From positions 86,173 to 150,172 of the forward strand of contig NZ_JALJQZ010000009.1 in the NCBI RefSeq assembly GCF_022968395.1: a stretch of 64,000 bases of DNA. Reading direction: 5' to 3'. The position numbers and the translations under genes were made by a program. Positions 45,169-54,215 of this stretch are shown piece after piece; positions within the stretch are counted from its first letter, which is position 1; every line of letters begins with the position of its first letter. The notes beneath the pieces are model-generated. The model ran no database searches and was not told where the DNA came from. It saw only the letters and a list, made by a program, of their open reading frames with translations. The DNA comes from Affinirhizobium lemnae (GTDB lineage: Bacteria; Pseudomonadota; Alphaproteobacteria; Rhizobiales; Rhizobiaceae).

Positions 45169-46284
45169 TTAATCAAGCTTGGCTAGTGAGATGTTTTCGC
45201 CGCTCACGCGGTCGAACAAATGGATGTTTTCCGACTGCGGTGCGAGATAGACCGTATCGCCGCTGATCTTGCTGCGATCGTACTGGGCAGACGGCACCAC
45301 GGCGATGACCTGAGAACCCTCGACCTTCACGTAGAGATAGACCTCGTGGCCCATGAACTCGACGTGGGAAACCTTGCCAGCAAGCGTGCCGGCCTCATCT
45401 GATCCTGCCACGCGGAAGTGCTGCGGACGAACGCCAAGCGTCAGGCGCTTCGCTGCCATCTGGCTCAGACGCGCCATGACGTCCGATCCGAGCGGAAGGC
45501 GCTGGCTGCCAATGGAAAGGGTGGAGTCAGCCAGATCGGCTTCCATCAGGTTCATTTCAGGGCTACCGATAAAGCCTGCGACAAAGGAATTGGCTGGGCG
45601 ATTGTATAGCGTGACGGGGTCGGCCACCTGCATGATGCGGCCTTCCTTCATCACGCAAATGCGGTCGCCCATGGTCATGGCTTCCGTCTGGTCGTGGGTG
45701 ACATAGACGACGGTAGATTGCAGACCGTCTGCCTTCAGCTGCTTATGAAGATCGGTGATGCGGACGCGCATCGAGGCGCGAAGTTTCGCATCGAGGTTGG
45801 ATAGCGGCTCGTCGAACAGGAAGACCTGCGGCTTCTTGATGAGCGCGCGCCCCACTGCCACGCGCTGCGCCTGCCCGCCAGAAAGCTGCTTCGGCAGGCG
45901 TTCCAGATAATCCCCGATTTCGAGAATGTTGGACACGTCGCGGGTCGCCTGCTCGATCTCATCCTTCGGACGACGTTTCAGGCGCAGACCGAAGGAAAGG
46001 TTTTTCCGGACCTTCATATGCGGATAGAGCGCATAATTCTGGAACACCATGGCAATGCCACGCTCGCCGGGAGCCTTGTCGTTAACGAGGTTGTCGCCGA
46101 TACGGATTTCTCCGCCCGTGACCCGCTCAAGACCTGCGATCATGCGCAAGGTCGTGGACTTGGCGCAGCCGGATGGCCCGACCAGAACCATGAACTCGCC
46201 GTCATTCACATCGAGGTTGATCCCATGCACGGCTTTGAAGCCGCCATAATCCTTTTCCAGATTTCTAAGCTGCAAGCGAGCCAT
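45169..46284 (-). CDS. CUT1 ABC transporter ATP-binding protein (UgpC/MalK-like)
   Basis: This 371-residue ATPase has Walker A GPSGCAKST (Ala in place of the third Gly, which still keeps the GxxxxGKS-type Lys), signature LSGGQAQR and Walker B VFLFDEPLSNLDAKLR. The C-terminal ~130 residues are an OB-fold regulatory domain (GVRPQHFRVAG). It powers the two permeases that precede it in transcription. A single ATPase serving as homodimer is usual for this class. Confidence 0.9.
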   Translation of the reverse strand: MARLQLRNLEKDYGGFKAVHGINLDVNDGEFMVLVGPSGCAKSTTLRMIAGLERVTGGEIRIGDNLVNDKAPGERGIAMVFQNYALYPHMKVRKNLSFGLRLKRRPKDEIEQATRDVSNILEIGDYLERLPKQLSGGQAQRVAVGRALIKKPQVFLFDEPLSNLDAKLRASMRVRITDLHKQLKADGLQSTVVYVTHDQTEAMTMGDRICVMKEGRIMQVADPVTLYNRPANSFVAGFIGSPEMNLMEADLADSTLSIGSQRLPLGSDVMARLSQMAAKRLTLGVRPQHFRVAGSDEAGTLAGKVSHVEFMGHEVYLYVKVEGSQVIAVVPSAQYDRSKISGDTVYLAPQSENIHLFDRVSGENISLAKLD

Positions 46285-46288
46285 CGTC

Positions 46289-47197
46289 TTATCCTTTCAC
46301 GCCACCGGCGGAGATGCCTTCGATGAAGTATTTCTGGGCCACGAAGAACACGATCAGCGCAGGCATGATGGTGAGCACGGACATGGCCAGGATGCGGTTC
46401 CACTCGAAGGCTTCGGTGGTATCGATCGAGAGTTTGAGCGCCAGCGAGACAGGGAATTTGTCGACCGACGAGATGTAGATGAGCGGGCCGAGGAAGTCGT
46501 TCATCGTCCACATGAACTGGAACAGGCAGACCGAGATCAGGGCGGGCGTTAAAAGCGGCACCACGATGAACAGCAGAACCTGCCAGGTGGAGGCGCCATC
46601 AACACGGGCGGCCTCTTCCATGTCGCGCGGAATGGCGCGCAGGAACTGCACCAGCATGAAAACGAAGAAGGCATCGCCCGCAAAAGCAGACGGAACCCAG
46701 AGCGGAAGGAAGCTGTCGAGCCAGCCCAGATCGCGGAACAAAAGGTACTGCGGGATGCGGGTCACGACGTTTGGCAAGAGCAGCGTCGCGATCAGGGACG
46801 CGAACAGGATCTTCTTGCCTGGAAAATCAAAGCGGGCGAAACCGTAAGCCACGGCAGTGCAGGAGATGGCGGTACCGATGATCTTCGGAATGACGATCAG
46901 GAAGGTATTCCAGAAAAAGCGACCGAACGTGTAGGGCGTCGAGGTTTGCCAGCCGTTGACGTAGCCGGCGACCGTCCCCTCGTGCGGAATGAAGCCTGCG
47001 CCCGCAAAGATCTCCGAGTTCGGTTTGAACGACGCCCCGATCAGCCAGATCAGCGGATAGAGCATGACCAGACCAACGGAAAACAGCACACCATAGCGAA
47101 GAGTGGCGCTGATAATCTGGCGGCGACGCTGCGCCTTCAAGATCTGCTCCGCTTCGCGATCAACGGAGAGTGGAGTGGAAAGTGCGTGATCTGTCAC
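46289..47197 (-). CDS. CUT1 ABC transporter permease (MalG-like)
   Basis: This 302-residue permease has an N-terminal cytoplasmic tail of about 30 residues and six helices. It carries the EAA loop MEEAARVDGASTWQVLLFIV and the late motif MWTMNDFLGPLIY. It lies 4 bases from both the upstream permease and the downstream ATPase gene. Confidence 0.9.
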   Translation of the reverse strand: MTDHALSTPLSVDREAEQILKAQRRRQIISATLRYGVLFSVGLVMLYPLIWLIGASFKPNSEIFAGAGFIPHEGTVAGYVNGWQTSTPYTFGRFFWNTFLIVIPKIIGTAISCTAVAYGFARFDFPGKKILFASLIATLLLPNVVTRIPQYLLFRDLGWLDSFLPLWVPSAFAGDAFFVFMLVQFLRAIPRDMEEAARVDGASTWQVLLFIVVPLLTPALISVCLFQFMWTMNDFLGPLIYISSVDKFPVSLALKLSIDTTEAFEWNRILAMSVLTIMPALIVFFVAQKYFIEGISAGGVKG

Positions 47198-47201
47198 GGG
47201 A

Positions 47202-48086
47202 TCAGCTCCTCTTGTCGCCGGCGTAGTAGACCCAATGGCGCGAGGACCAGAAGGCGATGACGGTCAGGACCATGATGATGGCAAAGAGAACCCAGGCAAT
47301 TGCAGAGGCATAGCCCATATCGAACCGCTTGAAGGCCTCCTCATAGATGTACAGAGGCAGGAGGTAGGTGGACTTCAGCGGACCGCCCTGCGTGATGATG
47401 TAAGGGCCGTTGAACTCCTGGAAGGCCTGAACCATCTGCATGATCAGGTTGAAGAAAATGACCGGCGTGATCAGCGGCATGGTGATGTGCCAGAAGGTGG
47501 CGAATTTGCCTGCGCCGTCAATCGAGGCTGCCTCGTAGAGAGACTTGTCGATGCTCTGCAAAGCCGCGAGGAAGATCACCATGGCCGAGCCGAACTGCCA
47601 AAGCCGCAGAAGCGTGATGGTGAACAGCGCATTGGTTGGATCGCCGAACCAGTTGACAGGCTCGAAACCGATAGCAGCCAGGCCCATGTTCACGATGCCG
47701 ACATCTGCAAACAGATAGCGCCACATGACTGCAATGGCGATCGATCCACCGAGGATAGAAGGCACATAGAAGGCAGTCCGGAAGAAGTTGATGAACTTCA
47801 GCTTGTAATTCAGAATGACCGCTATGAAGAGTGCGAAGGCCAGTTTCAGCGGAACCGTCGTGAACACATAAACCAGCGTAACCCACAGCGACTTACGGAA
47901 TGTGCGATCGCTGGTAAACAGCTTCACGTAGTTCTCAAGACCGGTAAAGATCGGAGCGCTCATCAGGTTGTAATCGGTGAAGCTCAGATAGAACGACGCT
48001 GCAAATGGCAGTGCCGTGAACACCATCAACCCGATGATGTAGGGCGCCAGGTAGACCAGCCCCAGGAAACGGCTATCCCCGCTCAT
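47202..48086 (-). CDS. CUT1 ABC transporter permease (MalF-like)
   Basis: This 294-residue permease is the first gene of the pectin-fragment operon. The frame opens at 48101, but GGAGG 7 bases before the ATG at 48086 (MSGDSRFLGLVYLAPYIIGL) makes that the start. Helices and the EAA loop SLYEAASIDGAGKFATFWHI are clear, followed by FQEFNGPYIITQGGP, typical of MalF-type partners. Transcription comes from the 325-base region shared with the divergent AraC gene. Confidence 0.9.
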   Translation of the reverse strand: MSGDSRFLGLVYLAPYIIGLMVFTALPFAASFYLSFTDYNLMSAPIFTGLENYVKLFTSDRTFRKSLWVTLVYVFTTVPLKLAFALFIAVILNYKLKFINFFRTAFYVPSILGGSIAIAVMWRYLFADVGIVNMGLAAIGFEPVNWFGDPTNALFTITLLRLWQFGSAMVIFLAALQSIDKSLYEAASIDGAGKFATFWHITMPLITPVIFFNLIMQMVQAFQEFNGPYIITQGGPLKSTYLLPLYIYEEAFKRFDMGYASAIAWVLFAIIMVLTVIAFWSSRHWVYYAGDKRS

Positions 48087-48411
48087 GCCGTACCTCCGCA
48101 TTTCCTGCGCCCGAAGAACATGTCATACAGATTTAGGGGGCCTGCATTCGGCATTTTCTGCGCCGGAGCAGGCCAGGAATCGCGTCTGAAGGCGCTTACG
48201 CAATTGGCCGGACGATCGACAATCTTATAGTCTGAAATCTGCATCTAAAGTCGTCGGTAAAACCCTACTCCCTCAGCGAAAATTCCGCTGATTAGTACGA
48301 TCTTGACCCGCTCCTCCCATTGAACAGGCGATAGAGCTATGCAACCCCATCAGTTGGGCGTAATATCCTTGTCATACGAGTTGAAGAGAATAGAGGCTTC
48401 AGGACAAAAAG
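48087..48411. promoter_or_regulatory. divergent control region between the pectin operon and its AraC regulator
   Basis: These 325 bases hold the promoters of both units. A perfect dyad TCAGCG-N7-CGCTGA lies at 48273-48291, roughly central, and is a candidate binding site for the AraC protein or another regulator. I could not assign confident -35 and -10 elements on either strand. No gene is visible. Confidence 0.45.
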
Positions 48412-49356
48412 ATGGATAAAAACGAACATGGGCCTTTGGGCGCAATTCCGGTTCATGCCCTGACTCTGAAGCTAACCCGTTCTACGATCAAGATGTTGCA
48501 CTCACCCAGCTGGATGATCGACAAATCGAATAGCGTTCACGATCTTATCATATGTCTTACAGGATCAGCGACCTATGCTATTGGAGATGAGGTTATCGAA
48601 ATGCGGCCGGGAATGGCTCTGCTGATCGATGCCAACACCCGTTTTATCGGCCGGTCCACATCGTCCGAACTTTATACGGGTGCTGCACAGCACTTCACGC
48701 TGGATGTATTCGGTCGAATGGACATGATTCAGCAGATGGAACTGCGGCGCGCGGTGCATCTGCCTCGCTGGGACATGCTGGAACCACTCGTCGGGCATTA
48801 TCGAGAGACCGCACCGCTGTCCTCCACGACACTTGCCCAGCATCACATGTTCATGGTGTTCCTGATTGCCTATATCGAGGCGGCCTTCCTGGGGTGGCGC
48901 CAGCAGGTGGAAGCGACTGTCGACAATCCGGATGCCCTGTCACTTGCGGTCATGGTCGCTGCCAGCCGCATCGCTGCCGAACCGCTCAACAACGAGATCG
49001 TGGACCTCGTCCTGGCGTCCATCCCCTATAATGTGGATTACTTCCGCCGCATTTTCAGACGACAGGTGGGTCTTACGCCGACAAAATATCAGGAATTCAA
49101 AAGGATGGAGCGCGCCATGGGCCTGCTGGCAGCAGGACGTTCGGTGAAGCAAACGGCGGAGATGGTGGGCTATCTCGATAGCTATTACTTTTCCCGCATG
49201 TTCAAGCACTATATCGGCGTTTCCCCCGCCGGCTACAAGGAGGCAGAAAAGCGACACCGGGATGGACACTTTCCCCGCGGGGAAGAGGACGGTCAGGTTG
49301 TCTATCCGATTATCCGCCGCATCGAAGAAGACGGAAAAGAAGCCGTCGCGTTATGA
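48412..49356 (+). CDS. AraC-family transcriptional regulator
   Basis: This 314-residue regulator has an N-terminal cupin-like sensor (AIGDEVIEMRPGMALLIDAN) and a C-terminal AraC DNA-binding domain. The second helix-turn-helix ends in the family pattern VGYLDSYYFSRMFKHYIGVSPAGY, and the first is near NVDYFRRIFRRQVGLTPTKY. Divergent placement upstream of the pectin-fragment importer suggests it activates that operon in response to galacturonides. It could also affect the adenine-deaminase-like gene 103 bases downstream. Confidence 0.87.
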   Translation: MDKNEHGPLGAIPVHALTLKLTRSTIKMLHSPSWMIDKSNSVHDLIICLTGSATYAIGDEVIEMRPGMALLIDANTRFIGRSTSSELYTGAAQHFTLDVFGRMDMIQQMELRRAVHLPRWDMLEPLVGHYRETAPLSSTTLAQHHMFMVFLIAYIEAAFLGWRQQVEATVDNPDALSLAVMVAASRIAAEPLNNEIVDLVLASIPYNVDYFRRIFRRQVGLTPTKYQEFKRMERAMGLLAAGRSVKQTAEMVGYLDSYYFSRMFKHYIGVSPAGYKEAEKRHRDGHFPRGEEDGQVVYPIIRRIEEDGKEAVAL

Positions 49357-49459
49357 GATCCACCGGCTAATTTGACAGTTGCCGCTATACGGTGAAGCAT
49401 CTATTCCATTGAACTGATTTAGTTTCCTTCAGTACTCGCATCCAGCGAGGGAGCCCCCC

Positions 49460-51337
49460 ATGACCAGCACTTCCCACCGCCACTCCTTGGACATCAACCC
49501 GAGTTCAGCGGCAGAGGTGGCCATCCGTCAGGAGTTGACGCTCGTTGCACTGGGCAAGCAACCCGCAGATACCGCCTTGCGGGTGGGTCGTCTTTTGGAT
49601 GTGGCGACGCGCACCTGGAGCCTGGATCAGGAGATCATCATCAAAGGCCGCCGTATCGCCTATGTCGGTCCGGCAGGAACCTATCCGGGCCAGGTCGAAA
49701 AGCGCGTTCATGAACCGGATCTTTCTGCCATCCCTGGTCTGGGCGAGGTCCACAAGCATATCGAAAGCTCGCATCTGACACCGGAATACGAGGCAGCACT
49801 TGTGCTCCCGCGTGGCAACACCTGGACTTGCGAGGCGAGCCACGAGTTTTCCAATGTGAATGGCGCCAAGACGCTGGAATTCTGGCTGAAGGCACGCGAG
49901 ACCGGATCGCCGCTCAAAATCTTCCCCCTGCCCGGCTCTGCCGTACCGCCGACAGGATATGAGCATGGTGGCGGCTTTCTTGGTTATGACGAGCAGAAGG
50001 CATTCCTGAAGGAAAGTCTTATGGTTGCCGGTCTTGACGAGGTCATGGACTGGCCCGCCGTCTGGAATCGCGACAACCCCTCCTATGACCGACTTTGGGG
50101 GATGATCCGCGCCACATTCGAGCAGCGCGGCGTCGTGGAGGGACATGCCGCAGGCATACGCGATATTGCGACCATCAATGCCTTTGCCGCCGCCGGACTT
50201 TCGTCAGATCATGAAGCATGGACGTTCGAAGAGTTCTGGGACAAACTCACCCATGGACTGTTCATGGAATTGCGTCCGCACAGCCTGCCGGATGTCATCA
50301 AGGGTCTTCTGGAAAAGGGCCTTCAGGACTGGTCGCAGATCGCCTTCACCACGGACGATCGCAGCGCATCCGACACACTGAAAATGGGTGCGACCGATTA
50401 TAACGTGCGTCTCGCCATCGAGTCCGGACTTGCGCCAGAGATTGCCATCCAATGCGCCACCATCAATCCTGCCCGTCATATGCGCCTCACACCCTGGGTC
50501 GGATCGATCGCGCCGGGACGTTACGCTGATATCGTCCTCTTGTTTGATGTACAGCGGCTGGAAATCGCAAAAGTCTGGGCAGATGGGCAGCAGGTGTCCG
50601 AGGGCAAGAGGTATCTGCTCGATGTTCCCAAGATTGGCTGGCCGGATTGGGCGACGAAGACGATAAACATTGGCCGAGAGCTGACTGCCGCAGACTTCGC
50701 CATTAAGGCGGAGCCAGGGCGAGAAACCATGAAGGCCGCGGTCCTGCGCCCGTTTCATTGGGATGACGATTTTCTGACGTTCGAGCTGCCGGTCATGGAT
50801 GGACAGGTCCAGCGGGATGAAGCGCGCAACATTACCAAGTTTTCGGTCGTTGATCGCTTTTCGGGTAAGGGCGCCGTCTCAAAAATGTTTTGGATCGGTT
50901 GCGGACCGCGCACGCCGAATACGGCTCTTGCCTGCTCCATGGCACATGACAAGCACAATATCTGGTGCGTGGGCTCTTCCGATGAAGCCATGGCGAAGGC
51001 CGTGAACGCCATTGCCGCCAATGACGGTGGTTGGGCGCTTGTCAGAGATGGAGAGGTGGTCGCGACAGTTCGCTACGAAGTAGCGGGACTGATGACGTGC
51101 CGCCCGCCAGAGGAATTGCATGAGGAGATGCAGACGCTTTATGCGGAAGGCGAAAAAATCGACTGGATGTATGAGCCGACCTTCAGCCCGCGCTGGTTTC
51201 CCGGCTTTCCGGAGCGCCTCGCCTTTGCAACACTCACATGCGCACCTTGGCGCTGGGTACTCGTTGCGCCAAGCGATTACGCTCCGCAAGGGCTCGTCAA
51301 CGTTCAGACGGGACAGGTGCAGCCGGTCGTCTTCTGA
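49460..51337 (+). CDS. ade: adenine deaminase-like amidohydrolase
   Basis: This 625-residue metal-dependent hydrolase would convert adenine to hypoxanthine and ammonia. Family features are HxH in EVHKHIESSHLTPEYEAALV, a catalytic Glu-His block (WTCEASHEFSNVNG), VVEGHAAG, GLSSDHEAWTFEEF, and TTDDRSASDTLKMGATDYNV with the metal-binding Asp. Some positions depart from the classical Ade pattern: VLPRGNT rather than VLPHGTT, and ASHE rather than DPHE. Relatives in Agrobacterium form a separate Ade group of this size. The C-terminal ~200 residues form the second family domain. A hairpin overlaps the stop. Confidence 0.8.
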   Translation: MTSTSHRHSLDINPSSAAEVAIRQELTLVALGKQPADTALRVGRLLDVATRTWSLDQEIIIKGRRIAYVGPAGTYPGQVEKRVHEPDLSAIPGLGEVHKHIESSHLTPEYEAALVLPRGNTWTCEASHEFSNVNGAKTLEFWLKARETGSPLKIFPLPGSAVPPTGYEHGGGFLGYDEQKAFLKESLMVAGLDEVMDWPAVWNRDNPSYDRLWGMIRATFEQRGVVEGHAAGIRDIATINAFAAAGLSSDHEAWTFEEFWDKLTHGLFMELRPHSLPDVIKGLLEKGLQDWSQIAFTTDDRSASDTLKMGATDYNVRLAIESGLAPEIAIQCATINPARHMRLTPWVGSIAPGRYADIVLLFDVQRLEIAKVWADGQQVSEGKRYLLDVPKIGWPDWATKTINIGRELTAADFAIKAEPGRETMKAAVLRPFHWDDDFLTFELPVMDGQVQRDEARNITKFSVVDRFSGKGAVSKMFWIGCGPRTPNTALACSMAHDKHNIWCVGSSDEAMAKAVNAIAANDGGWALVRDGEVVATVRYEVAGLMTCRPPEELHEEMQTLYAEGEKIDWMYEPTFSPRWFPGFPERLAFATLTCAPWRWVLVAPSDYAPQGLVNVQTGQVQPVVF

Positions 51338-51343
51338 CCGGCT
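51321..51343. terminator. hairpin overlapping the ade-like stop codon, between convergent genes
   Basis: AGCCGGTC (51321-51328) pairs perfectly with GACCGGCT (51336-51343) around a 7-base loop, and the right arm contains the last two bases of the TGA stop. The convergent ABC ATPase gene ends at 51353. There is no long T-run on either side, so efficiency is uncertain. Confidence 0.55.
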
Positions 51344-51352
51344 GATTGAAGG

Positions 51353-52411
51353 TCACACGTCAGCGGGGAGAATGCAGCACTGCTCCGGGACTGGAGACAG
51401 AACGGCGCGATCCCCCGTGTCCAGCGGTTCGCTAAGGGAGCCATTACCGAGATAGCTCTGCCCTTCGGCTGCGCACTGGTACTGATAGGCGCGGCCAAGA
51501 TAGGTGCGGATTCCGAGGGTTACCGGAATTCCGTTCCCGTCTCGCGCAACGGCCAGACCATCCGGTCGCGCAGCCAGAATGAAGCGATCCGGTATTGCAC
51601 CGAGACGTTCCTGGGAAAGCTGAAGCAGTGCGCCGTCCTTGGTACGGGCCGTGACCGTTTCGCCGAGACGCTCAACGACGGTCATGTCGATCAGGTTTTC
51701 AAACCCGACAAACCGCGCGACGAAACTATTGGCAGGCCGCTGGTATAGCACTTCCGGCGTATCAAGCTGCATGATGCGGCCAGCATTCATGATGGCAACG
51801 CGGTCGGAAATCGAAAAGGCCTCTTCCTGATCATGCGTGACATAGAGCGAGGTCGTGCCATTTGCCCGTTGCAGGCGGCGAATCTCGACACGCATGTCAA
51901 CGCGCAACTTGGCGTCCAGGTTGGAGAGTGGCTCATCGAACATCAGCAGAGGCGGCTCGATGACGAGAGCACGAGCCAGCGCGACGCGCTGCTTCTGACC
52001 GCCGGACAAGGCCGCAGGCATGCGGTCTGCGAAGCTCGAAAGACCGACGCGCTCCAGCATGCGGTCTGCACGCTTTTTCCGCTCCGCCGCGTCAGCTCCC
52101 CGCTGCTTCAAGCCGAAGGAAACGTTATCTCGGACAGAAAGATGCGGGAACAAGGCGTAATTTTGAAACACCAGACCGATATCGCGCTGATGCGCGGGAA
52201 GGCGTGTGAGATCCCGGTCGCCGAGGCGAATCGTCCCACTACTTGGCTGGAGAAACCCAGCCACAAGCCGCAATGTCGTGGTCTTGCCGCATCCGCTGGC
52301 GCCCAGAAGAGACACGAGTTCACCTGCAGCCACCGCAAGCGTGAGATCCTTCAGCACTTGCGTGGAGCCGTAGTGGGCGGAAACATTTTCGAGCGTCAGA
52401 GATACGGTCAC
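51353..52411 (-). CDS. ABC transporter ATP-binding protein (PotA-like)
   Basis: This 352-residue ATPase of the polyamine/iron/thiamine type has Walker A GASGCGKTT (residues 36-44), Q-loop FQNYALFPHL, signature LSGGQKQR and Walker B LLMFDEPLSNLDAKLR. A C-terminal TOBE domain has ILAARPDGLAV and FENLIDMTVVERLG. It is the last gene of a four-gene importer operon and lies 6 bases after the permease gene. Confidence 0.9.
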   Translation of the reverse strand: MTVSLTLENVSAHYGSTQVLKDLTLAVAAGELVSLLGASGCGKTTTLRLVAGFLQPSSGTIRLGDRDLTRLPAHQRDIGLVFQNYALFPHLSVRDNVSFGLKQRGADAAERKKRADRMLERVGLSSFADRMPAALSGGQKQRVALARALVIEPPLLMFDEPLSNLDAKLRVDMRVEIRRLQRANGTTSLYVTHDQEEAFSISDRVAIMNAGRIMQLDTPEVLYQRPANSFVARFVGFENLIDMTVVERLGETVTARTKDGALLQLSQERLGAIPDRFILAARPDGLAVARDGNGIPVTLGIRTYLGRAYQYQCAAEGQSYLGNGSLSEPLDTGDRAVLSPVPEQCCILPADV

Positions 52412-52417
52412 AGCGGT

Positions 52418-53212
52418 TCACTTTGTCAGGAAGGTAAGGCCAAGGGTGGCTTCTACAATGGCCATGACGCCAACAGTCAGCAGCATCAGGAGAACCGAAA
52501 CCGAGGCGATGGTGGGGTCGAAGAACTGTTCCATATGCGCAAGAATCTGGATCGGCAGCGTGGAGACACCTGGACCGGTGAGAAACAGCGAAATCGAAAC
52601 ATCGTTGATCGACGTGATGAAGGCGAGAATAAACGCGGCGACCACCCCGGCGCTGATGTTGGGTAGCACAACAGTGAGGAAGGTTTTCAGCGGCGGGCAC
52701 CCCAAGCTGATCGCGGCCTCCTCAATGGAGAAATCAAAAGACGCAAGGCTCGCGCCCACCACACGCACCGCATAGGGCAGCGCCAGAAGCGTATGCCCCA
52801 GCAGCAGCGTGGTATAGACCGGCAATTGCAGACCGATCGTGATGTTCTTCATCAGAGAGAAGCCAAGCACAATCTCCGGGACAAGAATTGGCAGGACGAA
52901 GACGTTGGAAAGCCAGGATGGCAGGCGGATCTTGAACCTGTTCAATGCATAGGCCGCAGGAATACCGATGAGCAGCGCCAGAAATGTTCCGAGAAACGCG
53001 ATCTGGAGGCTGGTGATGGCGGTGGTGCGGAACGCCTCGATCTGGAAGATATTGCTGAACCACTTCAGCGTGAAACCCTGCGGGGGAAAGGTCAGGAAAG
53101 GCGTATCGCTGACAGCGGCGCCCAGGATGATGAACAAGGGCGCGATCAAAATCAGGAAGATGAGCGACGCAATCGCGATCAGCGCGGGATGAAGCTTTGT
53201 CTGCATGATCAT
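52418..53212 (-). CDS. ABC transporter permease (PotC-like)
   Basis: This 264-residue permease has about six helices. PotC features are GIPAAYALNRFKIRLPSWLS, VLPILVPEIVLGFSLMK and the EAA loop IEEAAISLGCPPLKTFLTVV. It overlaps the preceding permease gene by 4 bases. It pairs with the PotB-like protein. Confidence 0.9.
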   Translation of the reverse strand: MIMQTKLHPALIAIASLIFLILIAPLFIILGAAVSDTPFLTFPPQGFTLKWFSNIFQIEAFRTTAITSLQIAFLGTFLALLIGIPAAYALNRFKIRLPSWLSNVFVLPILVPEIVLGFSLMKNITIGLQLPVYTTLLLGHTLLALPYAVRVVGASLASFDFSIEEAAISLGCPPLKTFLTVVLPNISAGVVAAFILAFITSINDVSISLFLTGPGVSTLPIQILAHMEQFFDPTIASVSVLLMLLTVGVMAIVEATLGLTFLTK

Positions 53213-54036
53213 GCTGCCATGGGGTTCATGCGGCGCGCAAGCCGCGTCATCAGGACAACGATGGCAATCGTCACGACAACCATGATGGCGGCAACCGTTG
53301 AGGCACCAGTCCAGTCAAACGTCACCATTGCCCGCTGATATAGGAAGGTACCCATCATCATTTGTCGCTCGCCGCCCAGAAGTTGCGGAGTGGCATAGGA
53401 GGTAAAGCTTCCTGTGAAAACGAGCACGGCGCCGATGATGAGGCCCGGCATGGCAAGCGGCAGGATGACTTGGCGGAACACCGCAAACGGCTTGGCGCCA
53501 AGCGAAGACGCGGCCTCAACCACATCCTTGGGGATACCTTCCAGGACGCCCGCAAGGGTCAGGATCATCAACGGTACGAACAGATAGACCATGGCCGCAA
53601 TGACAGCGCCCTTGGTGTAGAGCATGGAAAATGGCTCTGCGATCAGGCCCAGCGAAAGAAGCGCAGAATTCAAGATTCCGTTCTTTCCGAGCAGGATCAA
53701 CCACGCGAATGAACGGACAACAACGCCCGTCAACAGCGGGAAGACGGCGGCGATGATCATGATGCTCTTCAGGCGCCCCGGCACATGCGCGACCACATAG
53801 GCGGCGATAAAACCTAGAACGACGGAGATAACCGTCGTAATCAGCGAAATCTCGATCGTCCGCATCAGGACCGTGCGTCGCAGGCTGCTGTTGAAGAACG
53901 CCATGTAGGGGGCAAGCCAACCCTTGGCATCCGTCAATGTTGCAAAAAGCGTAGAACCGACAGGAAAGATCAGGAAGATCAGGACCAGAAATGTCGCGGG
54001 ACCCGCCAAAATCCAGGGGCTTAAACGTTTAACCAT
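53209..54036 (-). CDS. ABC transporter permease (PotB-like)
   Basis: This 275-residue permease starts at ATG 54036 (MVKRLSPWILAGPATFLVLI). An ATG at 54066 would add ten charged residues. Family features are VLGFIAAYVVAHVPGRLKSI, VVRSFAWLILLGKNGILNSA and the EAA loop VVEAASSLGAKPFAVFRQVI. A long hairpin lies upstream, in the gap after the binding-protein gene. Confidence 0.88.
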   Translation of the reverse strand: MVKRLSPWILAGPATFLVLIFLIFPVGSTLFATLTDAKGWLAPYMAFFNSSLRRTVLMRTIEISLITTVISVVLGFIAAYVVAHVPGRLKSIMIIAAVFPLLTGVVVRSFAWLILLGKNGILNSALLSLGLIAEPFSMLYTKGAVIAAMVYLFVPLMILTLAGVLEGIPKDVVEAASSLGAKPFAVFRQVILPLAMPGLIIGAVLVFTGSFTSYATPQLLGGERQMMMGTFLYQRAMVTFDWTGASTVAAIMVVVTIAIVVLMTRLARRMNPMAA

Positions 54037-54162
54037 CTTGTTTCGAAGCCACCTGTCCGCAAGCATTCATCGGAAGCGATTTCCAGATTTCAATGGAGAA
54101 TTTTCGCGGCACATACCGCATCTAGAGCGCAAGAATGCCCAAATGTTGCAATGCAATCAAGT

Positions 54163-54193
54163 GCGTCGGCCCGGCAAAATACCGGGCCGACGC
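54163..54193 (-). promoter_or_regulatory. intercistronic hairpin after the PotD-like gene
   Basis: GCGTCGGCCCGG (54163-54174) pairs perfectly with CCGGGCCGACGC (54182-54193) around CAAAATA. The 12-base GC-rich stem lies 22 bases past the binding-protein stop and 126 bases before the permease start. No T-run follows on the minus strand, so a stabiliser or partial terminator is more likely than a full stop. Confidence 0.65.
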
Positions 54194-54215
54194 AAATATC
54201 ATCAAATATCCGCAC

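Noticed and set aside
45169..46284. Walker A Gly-to-Ala change (GPSGCAKST) as a sign of inactivation
   Set aside because: The Lys-Ser-Thr and all other ATPase motifs are intact, and this variant is common in sugar importers of this group.
49372..49400. TTGACA as a promoter for the adenine-deaminase-like gene
   Set aside because: No acceptable -10 element is found at 16-18 bases spacing, so the promoter cannot be supported.
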